This document shows positions 15,491-23,846 of a stretch of DNA of 57,723 nucleotides, one piece after another (the first letter of the stretch is position 1; each line of letters begins with the position of its first letter). This stretch comes from JAUWOY01 sp034431315. GTDB taxonomy: Bacteria > Chloroflexota > Anaerolineae > VGOG01. The position numbers and the translations under genes were made by a program. The notes beneath the pieces are model-generated. The model worked only from the letters and a program-made list of their open reading frames with translations, had not been told where the DNA came from and searched no databases. The stretch lies in assembly GCA_034431315.1 (NCBI GenBank), contig DAOUDK010000055.1:1-57723 (forward strand), read 5' to 3'.

Positions 15491-16558
15491 GTGAACGGTC
15501 AATTCTCACTGAAACAGCTCTATCGGAAGCTCCGCATCCCCAAGGCTGAAAGGCCCCTCATTGAGGAGATGATGGCCAAGGGGCTGGAGAAGTACTACCA
15601 CGACCTCTACGGCTACCACAAGTACGGCAAAGAGCCCGTCTTCCTGATCGGAGAACGCCTGGGCGAGCCGTACATCTTCGGCTACGCCGCGGTGCGGATT
15701 CTCCATCATCAGGACGTTTCGGCTCGAACGAAGCAATGGGTGGCCGACTACACTCTGGCTATCACCCGACCGAGCGAGGAGTACGGCGTGCCGCACGGGT
15801 TGCTGGCGGCGATCAGTTACCTGACGGCCGAGGGGCGCCTGCGCGGCCACCGTCTGGCTTCGGCCATCCGCAGCCTGACGGGGGAGCGGGATGTCTTCGT
15901 CGGCTCGACTAAAGAGGACACATCCACGCTCGCCGATAGCATCCTCGCTGACCAGGAGCTCCCGCTAGAGGAGCGGCTGGACCTGCTTTACTTCCTGCTC
16001 GCCCGGTGCGAGTACGCCTTCGCCTTGGGAAAAGAGATGCTGGAACAGGCCTTAGAAACGCCGGCCCTGCCGCAGGAGCAGAAGAAAACCCTCTGCACCT
16101 GGCTCATCCACGGGCGGGAAGATCTCCGACAGGAGGGCCTCAGCCTGATGGAGGCCATGATGCGAGGGAAGAGGCCGGCAGGTTTTACCGGGCTCACCAC
16201 GGCGCTGTTCGGGCTCGTGCCCAACTACCTGAAGCGCACCGCCATCGTCGGCTTGGCTCGACTGGAGGGCGACTCGACGGCTGTGGCTCGCCGCTACCTG
16301 GGGGCAGGAGAAGGGCACGATGCCGTGCCCTTCGATCAGGCGGTCGCCGACATCATCGAGGCCTTTCACAAGGAGATGCCCCCCACAGAGGTGCGGGAGA
16401 TGGTGGAGCAGGGTACCCACGCCAGCGCCTTCCAGACGCGGCTGCGCTTCTATCAGTTGGGGCTGAAGTTGTACGGGCCAGAATTCATCCGGCCGGCGTT
16501 GAAGGATCGAAGCTCGAAGGTTCGCAAGTGGGCCGGCAAGCAGTTGCAGAAGGAGTGA
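15491..16558 (+). CDS. Uncharacterised helical protein
   Basis: A 355-residue soluble, helix-rich protein that I do not recognise. It begins MNGQFSLKQLYRKLRIPKAE and ends in a basic segment DRSSKVRKWAGKQLQKE. Repeated hydrophobic helices in the second half (RTAIVGLARLEGD, VADIIEAFHKE) suggest a HEAT-like or other alpha-solenoid fold. The start is GTG with AAGGAGA upstream. The stop is 3 bases before the zinc-ribbon gene, which indicates translational coupling. Confidence 0.75.
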   Translation: MNGQFSLKQLYRKLRIPKAERPLIEEMMAKGLEKYYHDLYGYHKYGKEPVFLIGERLGEPYIFGYAAVRILHHQDVSARTKQWVADYTLAITRPSEEYGVPHGLLAAISYLTAEGRLRGHRLASAIRSLTGERDVFVGSTKEDTSTLADSILADQELPLEERLDLLYFLLARCEYAFALGKEMLEQALETPALPQEQKKTLCTWLIHGREDLRQEGLSLMEAMMRGKRPAGFTGLTTALFGLVPNYLKRTAIVGLARLEGDSTAVARRYLGAGEGHDAVPFDQAVADIIEAFHKEMPPTEVREMVEQGTHASAFQTRLRFYQLGLKLYGPEFIRPALKDRSSKVRKWAGKQLQKE

Positions 16559-16561
16559 TCC

Positions 16562-17260
16562 ATGAAACAGTTGAAAGTGGACGAGGAATGGATCTACGAG
16601 TGCCAGCCCAGTGGTCGTTGCCACCGCTGCCAGCGCCAGGTGCCCGTTCTGGAAATGGGCGCGGAACTAGCCCTCTGTGCCAACTGCCTGCGCCAGGGAG
16701 CCAATCTGCTGGACCTGCGCGAAACCCACGACCGGGGTTTGCCCTGGACCTTCGAAGTCTGGACCGATTATCAAGCCGGCCCGGTGACCTGGGAAGACGT
16801 CTGCGACGGCAATGGTCACTTTCTCTTCACCCTCTACGCTCGAGGCACGCCCATTGATCCGATGGAGCCCGAGGCAGGAGCTTACGACCAGCCGGGCTAC
16901 TATCCTCACGGCTATCCCGGCCCAGGGGAAGGCGATGGCTACCCGGAGATCGTGGCCGATGCGGAGACGCTGACCCTGGCCCAGGTCGCCGTGACCTGCC
17001 GGCAGTGGCTGAAGGCGCATGGGCTGCCAGTTGACGAGCCACTGGTCATCGTCAATGGCCCAGACGAGTTCGCCTTCGCCGCCCCCGGCGCTTTGCCCGT
17101 CGTCACCCACCACAAGCCCAGCTACTCAATCGAGGAGGTCTTCGAGGGACAGGTGGCCGAGTATCCCACTACCTGCCCGGCCTGCGGGGTGCAGATCATC
17201 AGCCACGCGCCGCACCTGGCCCGTTGTCCCTGGTGCGGAGCAGACATAGCGACAGACTGA
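16562..17260 (+). CDS. Uncharacterised protein with two zinc ribbons
   Basis: A 232-residue protein with a zinc-ribbon-like CHRCQRQ...CANC at about 20-41 and another at the C-terminus, CPACG...CPWCG. The middle region, acidic and glycine/proline-rich, shows no motif I know. It follows the 15491 gene by 3 bp and is probably produced with it. The paired terminal ribbons suggest nucleic-acid or protein binding, but this is only inference. Confidence 0.75.
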   Translation: MKQLKVDEEWIYECQPSGRCHRCQRQVPVLEMGAELALCANCLRQGANLLDLRETHDRGLPWTFEVWTDYQAGPVTWEDVCDGNGHFLFTLYARGTPIDPMEPEAGAYDQPGYYPHGYPGPGEGDGYPEIVADAETLTLAQVAVTCRQWLKAHGLPVDEPLVIVNGPDEFAFAAPGALPVVTHHKPSYSIEEVFEGQVAEYPTTCPACGVQIISHAPHLARCPWCGADIATD

Positions 17261-17354
17261 ACCTGAAGAGAGCAGAGTTCCTACGAGTTCCCCCGAGTTC
17301 CTATGAGGCAGTTGAGCAGTTATGCACCAAGAATATCTGAGGAGGATAAAGACA

Positions 17355-18275
17355 ATGAATGACCACACGCTATGGAACCTGACCCACGAGGCCCTGGCCG
17401 CCATTCGCACTCACTATTGGCCGGTAGCAGAGCGTATCGCTGCCGAGAGCGGACTAGATGGGTGGACGTGGGGTCTGCTGCTGGCAGCCCTCACTTTCGA
17501 GCCGGAGACGACGAGCCCGGCCCGCTTGCAGGTGCGCGGCCCCTACACGGCTGCCGATGCCTATCTGACCCGATTGGCGGCTGCTGCCAAAAAGGGCTAC
17601 CTGGCCGAGGCGAGGCCGGCAGAGTACCGACTAACTGACGCGGGCCGGGTCGAGACGCAGCGCTTCGTCGAGGAACTACGAGCTGCGATGGTCGAGCCTG
17701 ACCCGCTGCCCGAGGCCGACTCAGAACGGCTCATCAATCTGCTGGATCGGCTGGTGCAGGCCAGCCTGAACACCCCCTCTCCACCGGACACCTGGTGCAT
17801 CAGCCTCAGCCACAAGCTGATGCCAGCGGCTAGCCCACCGCTGCCCTACATCGAGCAGGCCATCTCTTGTCTGGCCGCCTACCGCGATGACGCCCACCTG
17901 GCCGCCTGGCAGCCCAGCGGCCTGAGTGCCACGGCGCTGGAGACGCTGACGTTCCTCTGGCGCGGGGAGGCCGATTCCCTCAATGCGCTGTGCGAACAGT
18001 TGGCTCATCGTGGCCACCCGCGTCAGGTGTATGCCCAGGCGCTGGCCGAACTGCGGGAGCGGGGGTTTATCGAGGGGCCGGACAGCATCCCACAAGTGAC
18101 CGAGGCCGGCCGGGCCTTCCGCGACCAGGTCGAGGCCGACACCGACCGCTACTTCTTCTCTCCTTGGGCCTGCACTTCGACAAGGCTCAGTACAAGTCTG
18201 GACGACGCTGAGAAAGCCGAGTTGGCCGACTTGCTGACCCGACTGCGGGATGGGTTGAAAGAGAGCACTCCATGA
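17355..18275 (+). CDS. Winged-helix-type regulator-like protein
   Basis: A 306-residue protein with two winged-helix-like parts: about 30-110 (SGLDGWTWGLLLAAL... YLTRLAAAAKKGYL...YRLTDAGR in the MarR-like arrangement of helices and wing) and about 195-265 (LAELRERGFIEG...VTEAGRAF). It may bind DNA. Start ATG 17355 has GAGGA upstream. Residues near 272-281 (ACTSTRLSTS) are read from a nested CTTCGACAAGGCTCAG element, an apparent in-frame insertion. The stop overlaps the next start (ATGA), so it is coupled with the DinB-repeat protein. Confidence 0.6.
   Translation: MNDHTLWNLTHEALAAIRTHYWPVAERIAAESGLDGWTWGLLLAALTFEPETTSPARLQVRGPYTAADAYLTRLAAAAKKGYLAEARPAEYRLTDAGRVETQRFVEELRAAMVEPDPLPEADSERLINLLDRLVQASLNTPSPPDTWCISLSHKLMPAASPPLPYIEQAISCLAAYRDDAHLAAWQPSGLSATALETLTFLWRGEADSLNALCEQLAHRGHPRQVYAQALAELRERGFIEGPDSIPQVTEAGRAFRDQVEADTDRYFFSPWACTSTRLSTSLDDAEKAELADLLTRLRDGLKESTP
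18168..18197. repeat. TCGACAAGGCTCAG element inside a CDS
   Basis: GCACTTCGACAAGGCTCAG lies in frame in the 3' part of the winged-helix gene. It is the same short element seen at 2578, 7664, 7763, 7861, 33646 and 39799. Confidence 0.65.
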
Positions 18276-19975
18276 TCCCCTACCCCGTCTACCTGGAGAT
18301 CGCTGACGATGGCCGGTGCATGGCCCACGTGCTCGGCCTGCCCGGCTGTATCGTCCGTGCGCCCAGCCGGGACGAGGCCCTGCGCCGACTGCCCGAGGCA
18401 ATCCGCAACTACCATGCCTGGCTGCGCCGCCACGGTGAGCCGGCCCCGCCTGAAGAGGAACCAATCGAGATCGAAATCGTTGGCGAGAGCAGTGGTTTCG
18501 GCCCCTTCGACCCGGGGGATGCCGCCGCCCTTTTCCCCCCGGACCGGGAGCCCGTCACCCCTGAGGAGATGGAACACCGCTTCCGTCTCATGGCCTACAC
18601 CCGTGCCGACCTGCTGGCCCTGGTCCAGGCTCTGCCCGATGACCTCCTGGACTGGCAGTCCGACCCCCAATCCTTCAGCATCCGCCGCTTGCTGCGCCAC
18701 ATCGGCAACGCCGAGGAGTGGTACGTCTCCCGTCTGGTTCCCCTGGATACCCTGCCCCCAGAGTGGGAGCACGACGAGGAGTTGCCCATCTTTGAGTTCC
18801 TGGAGATGGAACGGCGCACCGCCCTGGCCCGGCTGCGCCAACTCACCGAAGAGGAGCGATCAGGTGTCTTCTACCCCACCCATTGGACTCAGCATCCCGA
18901 GGAGCCGTGGACGGCACGCAAGGCGCTGCGGCGTTTTCTGGAGCACGAGCGGGAGCACACCGCGCAGGCGCGGCAGATCCTGGCCGCCCGGCGTCGCCAC
19001 CTGCTGGCCCGCCTGGCCGCCGAACGTGCCGGCCTGCTGGAGCAGCTCATCGGCCTAGACGAGACTACGCTCACCGAGGTGCCAGTCCTTGACGGCTGGA
19101 CAGTCAAGGACCTGCTGGCCCACATCGCTGCCTGGGACCGCTGGGAACTGCGGGAGATGAAGCGCATACTGGGCGGAGAGCCCCCCGATCTCTCGGCGAT
19201 ACGAGATATGGACAGCTACAACGCGGCGGTTGTGGCCGCGTGGCGGGATCGGCCCCTGACCGAAGTGTTGGCGGAACTGCGAGAGGCGCGGGCTGCCTGG
19301 GTAGCCTGGCTGCGAACCTTGCCCGAGGAGCAGTTCTTCCTGCAGCGTCTCTTCGGAGGGGAGGACTGGTCTTTCCCTGGCTGCGTGGAGGTCCAGTGGC
19401 GACACGACGCCGAACACGCTGCCCAGATCTCGGCCTGGCGAGAGGCTAAAGGCTTGAAACGGATAATTGGGCCCAAGGTGGTCTTGCTGGCCGCCCTGGC
19501 TGCTGCGCGCGATGCACTGCTGGCTGCCACTGCTCTGGTGCCCTCCGAGGAGCGGGCATCACGTCCAGTCTGCGGGGAATGGACACTCAAAGACGTGCTG
19601 GGACACGTAGCCGACTGGGAATGGCTGGGCGTGGAGGGTTTGCGCCAGATGGCGGCCGGTCACCCACTCCAGGTGGACTACGACGGGGACGAGGAGGCCT
19701 GGAACAAGGCGCACGCGGCAGCCCGTCGGGACCAGCCATGGCAAGCGGCGTGGGCCGACTTCCAGGCGGCCCGTAGGGTGCTGCTGGATGTCCTGGAAGG
19801 GATGTGCCAGGCCGACCTGGATCGCTCCTTCCCCAACCAGTGGGGCTCGGAGAGCACGCCCTACCACTGGGTCTGCTCCTGGCTGACCCACGACCGGGAA
19901 CACGCCGAGGGCTTGAGCAGTTTTCTCGGAAAGTCTGAGTTGCCCCCACAACACTACAGCGAATTGGGAAAGTAA
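18272..19975 (+). CDS. HicB-like domain fused to three DinB-like domains
   Basis: A 567-residue protein. Residues 1-60 (VYLEIADDGRCMAHVLGLPG, then DEALRRLPEAIRNYHAWL) have the HicB-like partial RNase H pattern. They are followed by three DinB/YfiT-type four-helix units: about 110-245 (IRRLLRHIGNAEEWY, EHEREHTAQARQIL), 255-385 (GWTVKDLLAHIAAWDRWE, WRHDAEHAAQISAWRE) and 400-555 (EWTLKDVLGHVADWEW, WLTHDREHAEG). The histidines in these motifs are the usual metal ligands. DinB proteins include thiol-dependent transferases. Its start overlaps the previous stop, and its last residues are read from a long palindrome. Confidence 0.7.
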   Translation: MIPYPVYLEIADDGRCMAHVLGLPGCIVRAPSRDEALRRLPEAIRNYHAWLRRHGEPAPPEEEPIEIEIVGESSGFGPFDPGDAAALFPPDREPVTPEEMEHRFRLMAYTRADLLALVQALPDDLLDWQSDPQSFSIRRLLRHIGNAEEWYVSRLVPLDTLPPEWEHDEELPIFEFLEMERRTALARLRQLTEEERSGVFYPTHWTQHPEEPWTARKALRRFLEHEREHTAQARQILAARRRHLLARLAAERAGLLEQLIGLDETTLTEVPVLDGWTVKDLLAHIAAWDRWELREMKRILGGEPPDLSAIRDMDSYNAAVVAAWRDRPLTEVLAELREARAAWVAWLRTLPEEQFFLQRLFGGEDWSFPGCVEVQWRHDAEHAAQISAWREAKGLKRIIGPKVVLLAALAAARDALLAATALVPSEERASRPVCGEWTLKDVLGHVADWEWLGVEGLRQMAAGHPLQVDYDGDEEAWNKAHAAARRDQPWQAAWADFQAARRVLLDVLEGMCQADLDRSFPNQWGSESTPYHWVCSWLTHDREHAEGLSSFLGKSELPPQHYSELGK

Positions 19976-20060
19976 CGAATTCTTGTTCTCTTCTGGTTCA
20001 TTCGTTTTATTCTAAATTCGTTGTAGTGTTCAGCAGCAACCACTTTCCGAGAAAACCACT
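19918..20060. repeat. Nested palindrome, copy 2 of the ACTACARC family
   Basis: Inner arms AACACTACAGCGAATT (19950-19965) and AATTCGTTGTAGTGTT (20015-20030) lie within outer arms TTTTCTCGGAAAGT (19921-19934) and ACTTTCCGAGAAAA (20042-20055). It supplies the C-terminus of the 18272 gene and the leader of the next DinB gene. Confidence 0.75.
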
Positions 20061-20081
20061 GAGGAATGTGGAGGGAGCACA

Positions 20082-20628
20082 ATGACGCAACAGACAGTTG
20101 CTCTGCTGACCACTGAGATGGACGAGGCCTGGGAGACCGTGCGTGGCCGTTTGGAGGGCCTGACGGGTGAGGAATTCTTCTGGGAACCTGTTCCGGGCTG
20201 CTGGACCGTGCACCCCGGTGAGGACGGCCGCTGGGTGGTGGACTACGCCGACCCGGCGCCCGAGCCGCCGCCCTTCACCACTATCGCCTGGCGGCTGGTG
20301 CACGTAGCGTCCTGTAAGATCATGTACCACGAGTACGCCTTCGGCCCCGGCAAGCTGACCTGGAACGAGCTGGAGATCCCTCACACCGCCACTGACGCCA
20401 TCGCCTGGCTGGAGGAGGGCCACGCCCGGCTGCGAACTGCACTGGACGGCCTCAGCGACACCGATCTGGAGGAGATGCGGCTCACCAACTGGGGGGAGCT
20501 GTGGCCCACCTGGCGCATCTTCTGGGCCATGATCTCCCATGACCTGCACCACGGGTGCCGAAATCGGCTGCCTGCGCGACTTTTTCCGCATCATGCGCAA
20601 TACACAGCAAATACTAAAGCATAACTAA
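20082..20628 (+). CDS. DinB family protein with C-terminal frameshift
   Basis: A DinB-fold protein of about 180 residues: LEGLTGEEFFWEPVPGCWTV, WRLVHVASCKIMYHEYAF and the metal-ligand motif MISHDLHHG. As sequenced the frame ends at 20624 with CRNRLPARLFPHHAQYTANT. One extra base near 20556 (CACGGGTGCCGAA) explains this: the alternative frame reads AEIGCLRDFFRIMRNTQQ, a normal DinB ending, and stops at TAA 20626-20628, overlapping the next ATG as TAATG. So it is either a recent frameshift or a sequence error. Coordinates given here include the restored ending. Confidence 0.75.
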
Positions 20629-22403
20629 TGGAGAACACACCATCTGTGAAAGAGGTACAACCAGTAAGACCAGCCTCGCCTCGGCGAGCCGCCCAGGTTC
20701 GCTTCCCCGATGGCCGGGTCTTCGAAGCGCCTATCGGCACGCCGCTGGAGGCTTTCGCGCGGATTGCCTTCCCTGATCCGCCGGTTCCAATGATGGCCGC
20801 CCTCGTGGACGGCAAACTGAAAGAGCTGACCTGGCCGGTTGCCTGTGACGTGGAGGCCACGCCAGTCACCCTGGCCGACAGCGATGGCGAGAGGATCTAC
20901 CGCCGCTCTCTCTCCTTTCTCCTGGTGGCTGCGGCCCAGCAGCTCTTCCCCCAGGCCCAGGTTTACGTGGACTATCCCCTTCCCTTCGGCGGCTACTTCT
21001 GCCTGGTGCGGGGGCGGGGACCATTTACCCCCCAGGAACTCGACCGGCTGGAAGCGCGGATGCGGGAAATGGTCGCCGCTGACCTGCCCATCACCAAGGA
21101 AGAAGTGCCGCTGGAGCAGGCAGTGGCGCTCTTCCGCGGCTGGGGTGAAGAGGAGATGGTCCGCCTGCTCGCCTACCGTCGTAAGGATTATCTGACTCTC
21201 TACCAACTGGATGGGGTGCGCGACTGCTTCCACGGGTACATGGCGCCCTCTACCGGCTACTTGCGCCTCTTTGCCCTGCGTTCCTATCCGCCTGGCTTCG
21301 CCCTTCAGTTCGCTCGCCGCTACCGCCCCACCGAATTGCTCCCCTTCGAGGAGTTTCCCCAACTGGTGGCCGTCTTCCGCGAGTACGGCGAATGGGTGCG
21401 ACGCCTGGCCGTCGAGGACGTGGGCGCGCTGAACGAGGCCATCGAAGCCGGACGGATGTCGGAGATCATCCTGGTGGCCGAGGCCCTGCACGAGCAGCGG
21501 GTCGCCCAGATCGCCGGGGATATCGCCCGGCGGCGGGGGGAGGTGCGGCTGGTGCTCATCGCCGGCCCATCCGCTTCGGGCAAGACCACCTTTGCCCGTC
21601 GGCTGGCCGTGCAACTGCTGGCCGCAGGCATCCGACCGGTGGCTATCAGCCTGGACGACTACTTTCTGGAGCGGGAGCTCACCCCGAGGGATGAGCACGG
21701 TGAATACAACTTCGAGGCGCTGGAAACCGTGGACCTGGCCCTCTTCAACGATCACCTGCTGCGCCTGATGGAAGAGGAGGCGGTGTCCATCCCCCATTAT
21801 AACTTCCGCACCGGCCAGCGGGAGGCGGGCGAGGCCCTGTTCCTCGGCCCCGACCACGTCCTCCTGGTGGAGGGGATCCACGGCCTGAACCCGGCCCTGG
21901 TGCCCGCGCTACCCTCGCGGTGCATCTATCGGATCTACGTCTCGGCCCTGACCCAACTGAACATTGACCGCCACAACCGTGTCTCCACTACTGATACCCG
22001 GTTGATCCGCCGCATCGTGCGAGATGCCAGGACTCGTGGGTACTCAGCCCAGGAGACCATCGCCCGTTGGGAGAGCGTGCGCCGGGGGGAAAGGGACTAC
22101 ATCTTCCCCTATCAAGAAAACGCCGACGTGATGTTCAATTCGGCGCTGGTGTACGAGTTGGCGGTGCTGAAATCGTTGGCCGAGCCGTTGTTGTTCCAGG
22201 TCAAACCCTCCAGCCGCGCCAGGGTCGAGGGGCGGCGGTTGTTGGCCTTCCTGGACTGGTTCCTGCCCTATTCTTCGGACATCGTCCCCAGCAACTCCAT
22301 TCTGAGGGAGTTCATCGGCGGTTCAATTCTGGAGGAGTTTCGGCCCTGGCGAGTTATGAAAGAAGGAGAAAGCAATGACGAAAAAACCGTTCAACTGGCG
22401 TGA
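20628..22403 (+). CDS. Nucleoside (uridine-type) kinase with TGS-like N-terminus
   Basis: A 591-residue fusion. The N-terminal 60-70 residues (VRFPDGRVFEAPIGTPLEA) look like a TGS domain and are followed by a threonyl-tRNA-synthetase-like second domain (about 85-230); the C-terminal half is a P-loop kinase of the uridine kinase/phosphoribulokinase family. Walker A is GPSASGKT, followed by SLDDYF; HNRVSTTDTRLIRRIVRDA and the lid RRGERDYIFPYQENAD match nucleoside kinases. It starts with ATG overlapping the restored stop of the DinB gene and overlaps the next gene by 29 bp. Confidence 0.85.
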   Translation: MENTPSVKEVQPVRPASPRRAAQVRFPDGRVFEAPIGTPLEAFARIAFPDPPVPMMAALVDGKLKELTWPVACDVEATPVTLADSDGERIYRRSLSFLLVAAAQQLFPQAQVYVDYPLPFGGYFCLVRGRGPFTPQELDRLEARMREMVAADLPITKEEVPLEQAVALFRGWGEEEMVRLLAYRRKDYLTLYQLDGVRDCFHGYMAPSTGYLRLFALRSYPPGFALQFARRYRPTELLPFEEFPQLVAVFREYGEWVRRLAVEDVGALNEAIEAGRMSEIILVAEALHEQRVAQIAGDIARRRGEVRLVLIAGPSASGKTTFARRLAVQLLAAGIRPVAISLDDYFLERELTPRDEHGEYNFEALETVDLALFNDHLLRLMEEEAVSIPHYNFRTGQREAGEALFLGPDHVLLVEGIHGLNPALVPALPSRCIYRIYVSALTQLNIDRHNRVSTTDTRLIRRIVRDARTRGYSAQETIARWESVRRGERDYIFPYQENADVMFNSALVYELAVLKSLAEPLLFQVKPSSRARVEGRRLLAFLDWFLPYSSDIVPSNSILREFIGGSILEEFRPWRVMKEGESNDEKTVQLA

Positions 22404-23169
22404 ATTCTTGATCCTATGGGCCGCCGGGGTCTGGGGGGTGATCGCCGTGTTGCCCTACACCCTGACCCTGCAGGCGCCCCTGATTGAGCAAATGCCCACC
22501 TTGCCCCCCCTGGCCGTGGTGATTGCCATACAGATCGTTCAGAACGCGGTGTTGGTAGCCATCGCTGTGGGACTGGGGTTGCTCCTGGCGACGCGGATCG
22601 GTCTGGGCGCACCGCTGCTGGAGGCGCGCCTGGCTGGGGAAGCGGTGAGCCAGCGACTGCGGGCGCTGCTGGTGCCGTCCGTGCTGGCCGGCGCTGCGGC
22701 AGGCGTAGCCATCATTGTGCTCGATCTGCTGGTCTTCGCCTCTGGGATGCCGGCCGCCGCGCCTGCCGGAGAACATCCCCCCGCCTGGCAGGGGTTCCTG
22801 GCCTCTTTCTACGGCGGCATCACCGAAGAGCTGCTCATGCGCCTCTTCTTGATGTCCCTTCTGGCCTGGCTGCTGGGCCTGGTATGGCGAGAGGCCCCTG
22901 GCCGGCCAGCAGCCGGCGCTTTTTGGACAGCCAACCTGGGTGCGGCCATTCTCTTCGGGCTGGGCCACCTGCCGGCGACGGCGGCCCTGGTTCCCCTGAC
23001 AGGCATGGTGGTTCTTCGCGCCATTGTGCTGAACGGGATTGGCGGCGTCGTCTTCGGACATCTATACTGGAGGCGCGGGCTGGAAGCGGCCATGCTGGCT
23101 CACTTCAGCGCAGACATCGTGCTACACGTGCTGACACCGCTGGTCTTCGGTCTGGGAGGTACGAGATGA
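22375..23169 (+). CDS. CPBP family intramembrane metalloprotease
   Basis: A 264-residue multi-span membrane protein (about six to seven helices) of the CPBP/Abi family. The catalytic motif is GGITEELLMRLF (EExxxR), followed by HLPATAALVPL and AMLAHFSADIVLHVL, which supply the metal-binding histidines. Relatives process prenylated proteins or act in bacteriocin self-immunity; the target is not known here. Start ATG 22375 has AAGGAGAAAGC before it and lies inside the end of the kinase gene. Confidence 0.88.
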   Translation: MTKKPFNWREFLILWAAGVWGVIAVLPYTLTLQAPLIEQMPTLPPLAVVIAIQIVQNAVLVAIAVGLGLLLATRIGLGAPLLEARLAGEAVSQRLRALLVPSVLAGAAAGVAIIVLDLLVFASGMPAAAPAGEHPPAWQGFLASFYGGITEELLMRLFLMSLLAWLLGLVWREAPGRPAAGAFWTANLGAAILFGLGHLPATAALVPLTGMVVLRAIVLNGIGGVVFGHLYWRRGLEAAMLAHFSADIVLHVLTPLVFGLGGTR

Positions 23170-23346
23170 ACCGGACTGAAGCATACGAGTGGGCCATCGG
23201 GTGACACGACTTGTTGATCACTAAACAGTCACATGCCTGCCAGGCAACATCCGGACAGAATTTCTTGTGAGACCGGGCTACTGAGAATACAAAGCCAGGC
23301 GCGGGCTCAACGTCACAAACACGCAGATTGGAAAGTGGAGGTGTTC

Positions 23347-23781
23347 ATGAATAAGGTATGGATAATCGGACTGGTGGCTCTGTTTGCTCTGGCCAGTTGC
23401 GCTGGGGGTGCCAAAACCCTGCCGGCCGACGAAGCCACAACCTTTGCCAGCCAAGTGGATGCTCTGACGGAGAACTTGCTTGTATCGTTGAGCAATCACA
23501 ACTACGCAGCCTACATACAGGACATGGATGCGAAGATGAAGGCCGCGAGCAGCGAGGCGCAGTTTGAGCAAGCCTATGCAATGGTGATCGGCAAGATTGG
23601 CAAGTACGTCTCGCGCCAAATGACCAAGGTCACCGAGCAGGAGCAGTTCCGCACGGTTGTGTATGATGCCCAATTTGAGCAAGAAGAGCATGTAACGGTG
23701 CGAGTCGTCTACAACGTAGCCGGGGACCGGCCGCTGGTCAGTGGGCTTTGGTTCGACTCGCCGAAGCTGCGCCAGCAATGA
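23347..23781 (+). CDS. Small lipoprotein, DUF3887-like
   Basis: A 144-residue lipoprotein. The N-terminus MNKVWIIGLVALFALASC is a signal peptide ending in a lipobox (LASC, Cys18). The mature part, with ENLLVSLSNHNYAAYIQDMD and a C-terminal VTVRVVYN strand, resembles DUF3887/NTF2-like extracellular domains. The start is ATG 23347 with GGAGG upstream; earlier in-frame starts would add a non-signal extension. It probably attaches to the outer face of the cytoplasmic membrane. Confidence 0.75.
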   Translation: MNKVWIIGLVALFALASCAGGAKTLPADEATTFASQVDALTENLLVSLSNHNYAAYIQDMDAKMKAASSEAQFEQAYAMVIGKIGKYVSRQMTKVTEQEQFRTVVYDAQFEQEEHVTVRVVYNVAGDRPLVSGLWFDSPKLRQQ

Positions 23782-23846
23782 GTTCAGCGCAAGCGTTTGA
23801 GCTGGGAAATAGAGGGTGTGCCGCCGGCGGTCGTCAGGAGGGCAGC

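Noticed and set aside
20545..20628. Programmed frameshifting in the DinB gene
   Set aside because: There is no slippery heptamer or downstream stimulator at the shift point; a simple indel or sequence error is more economical.
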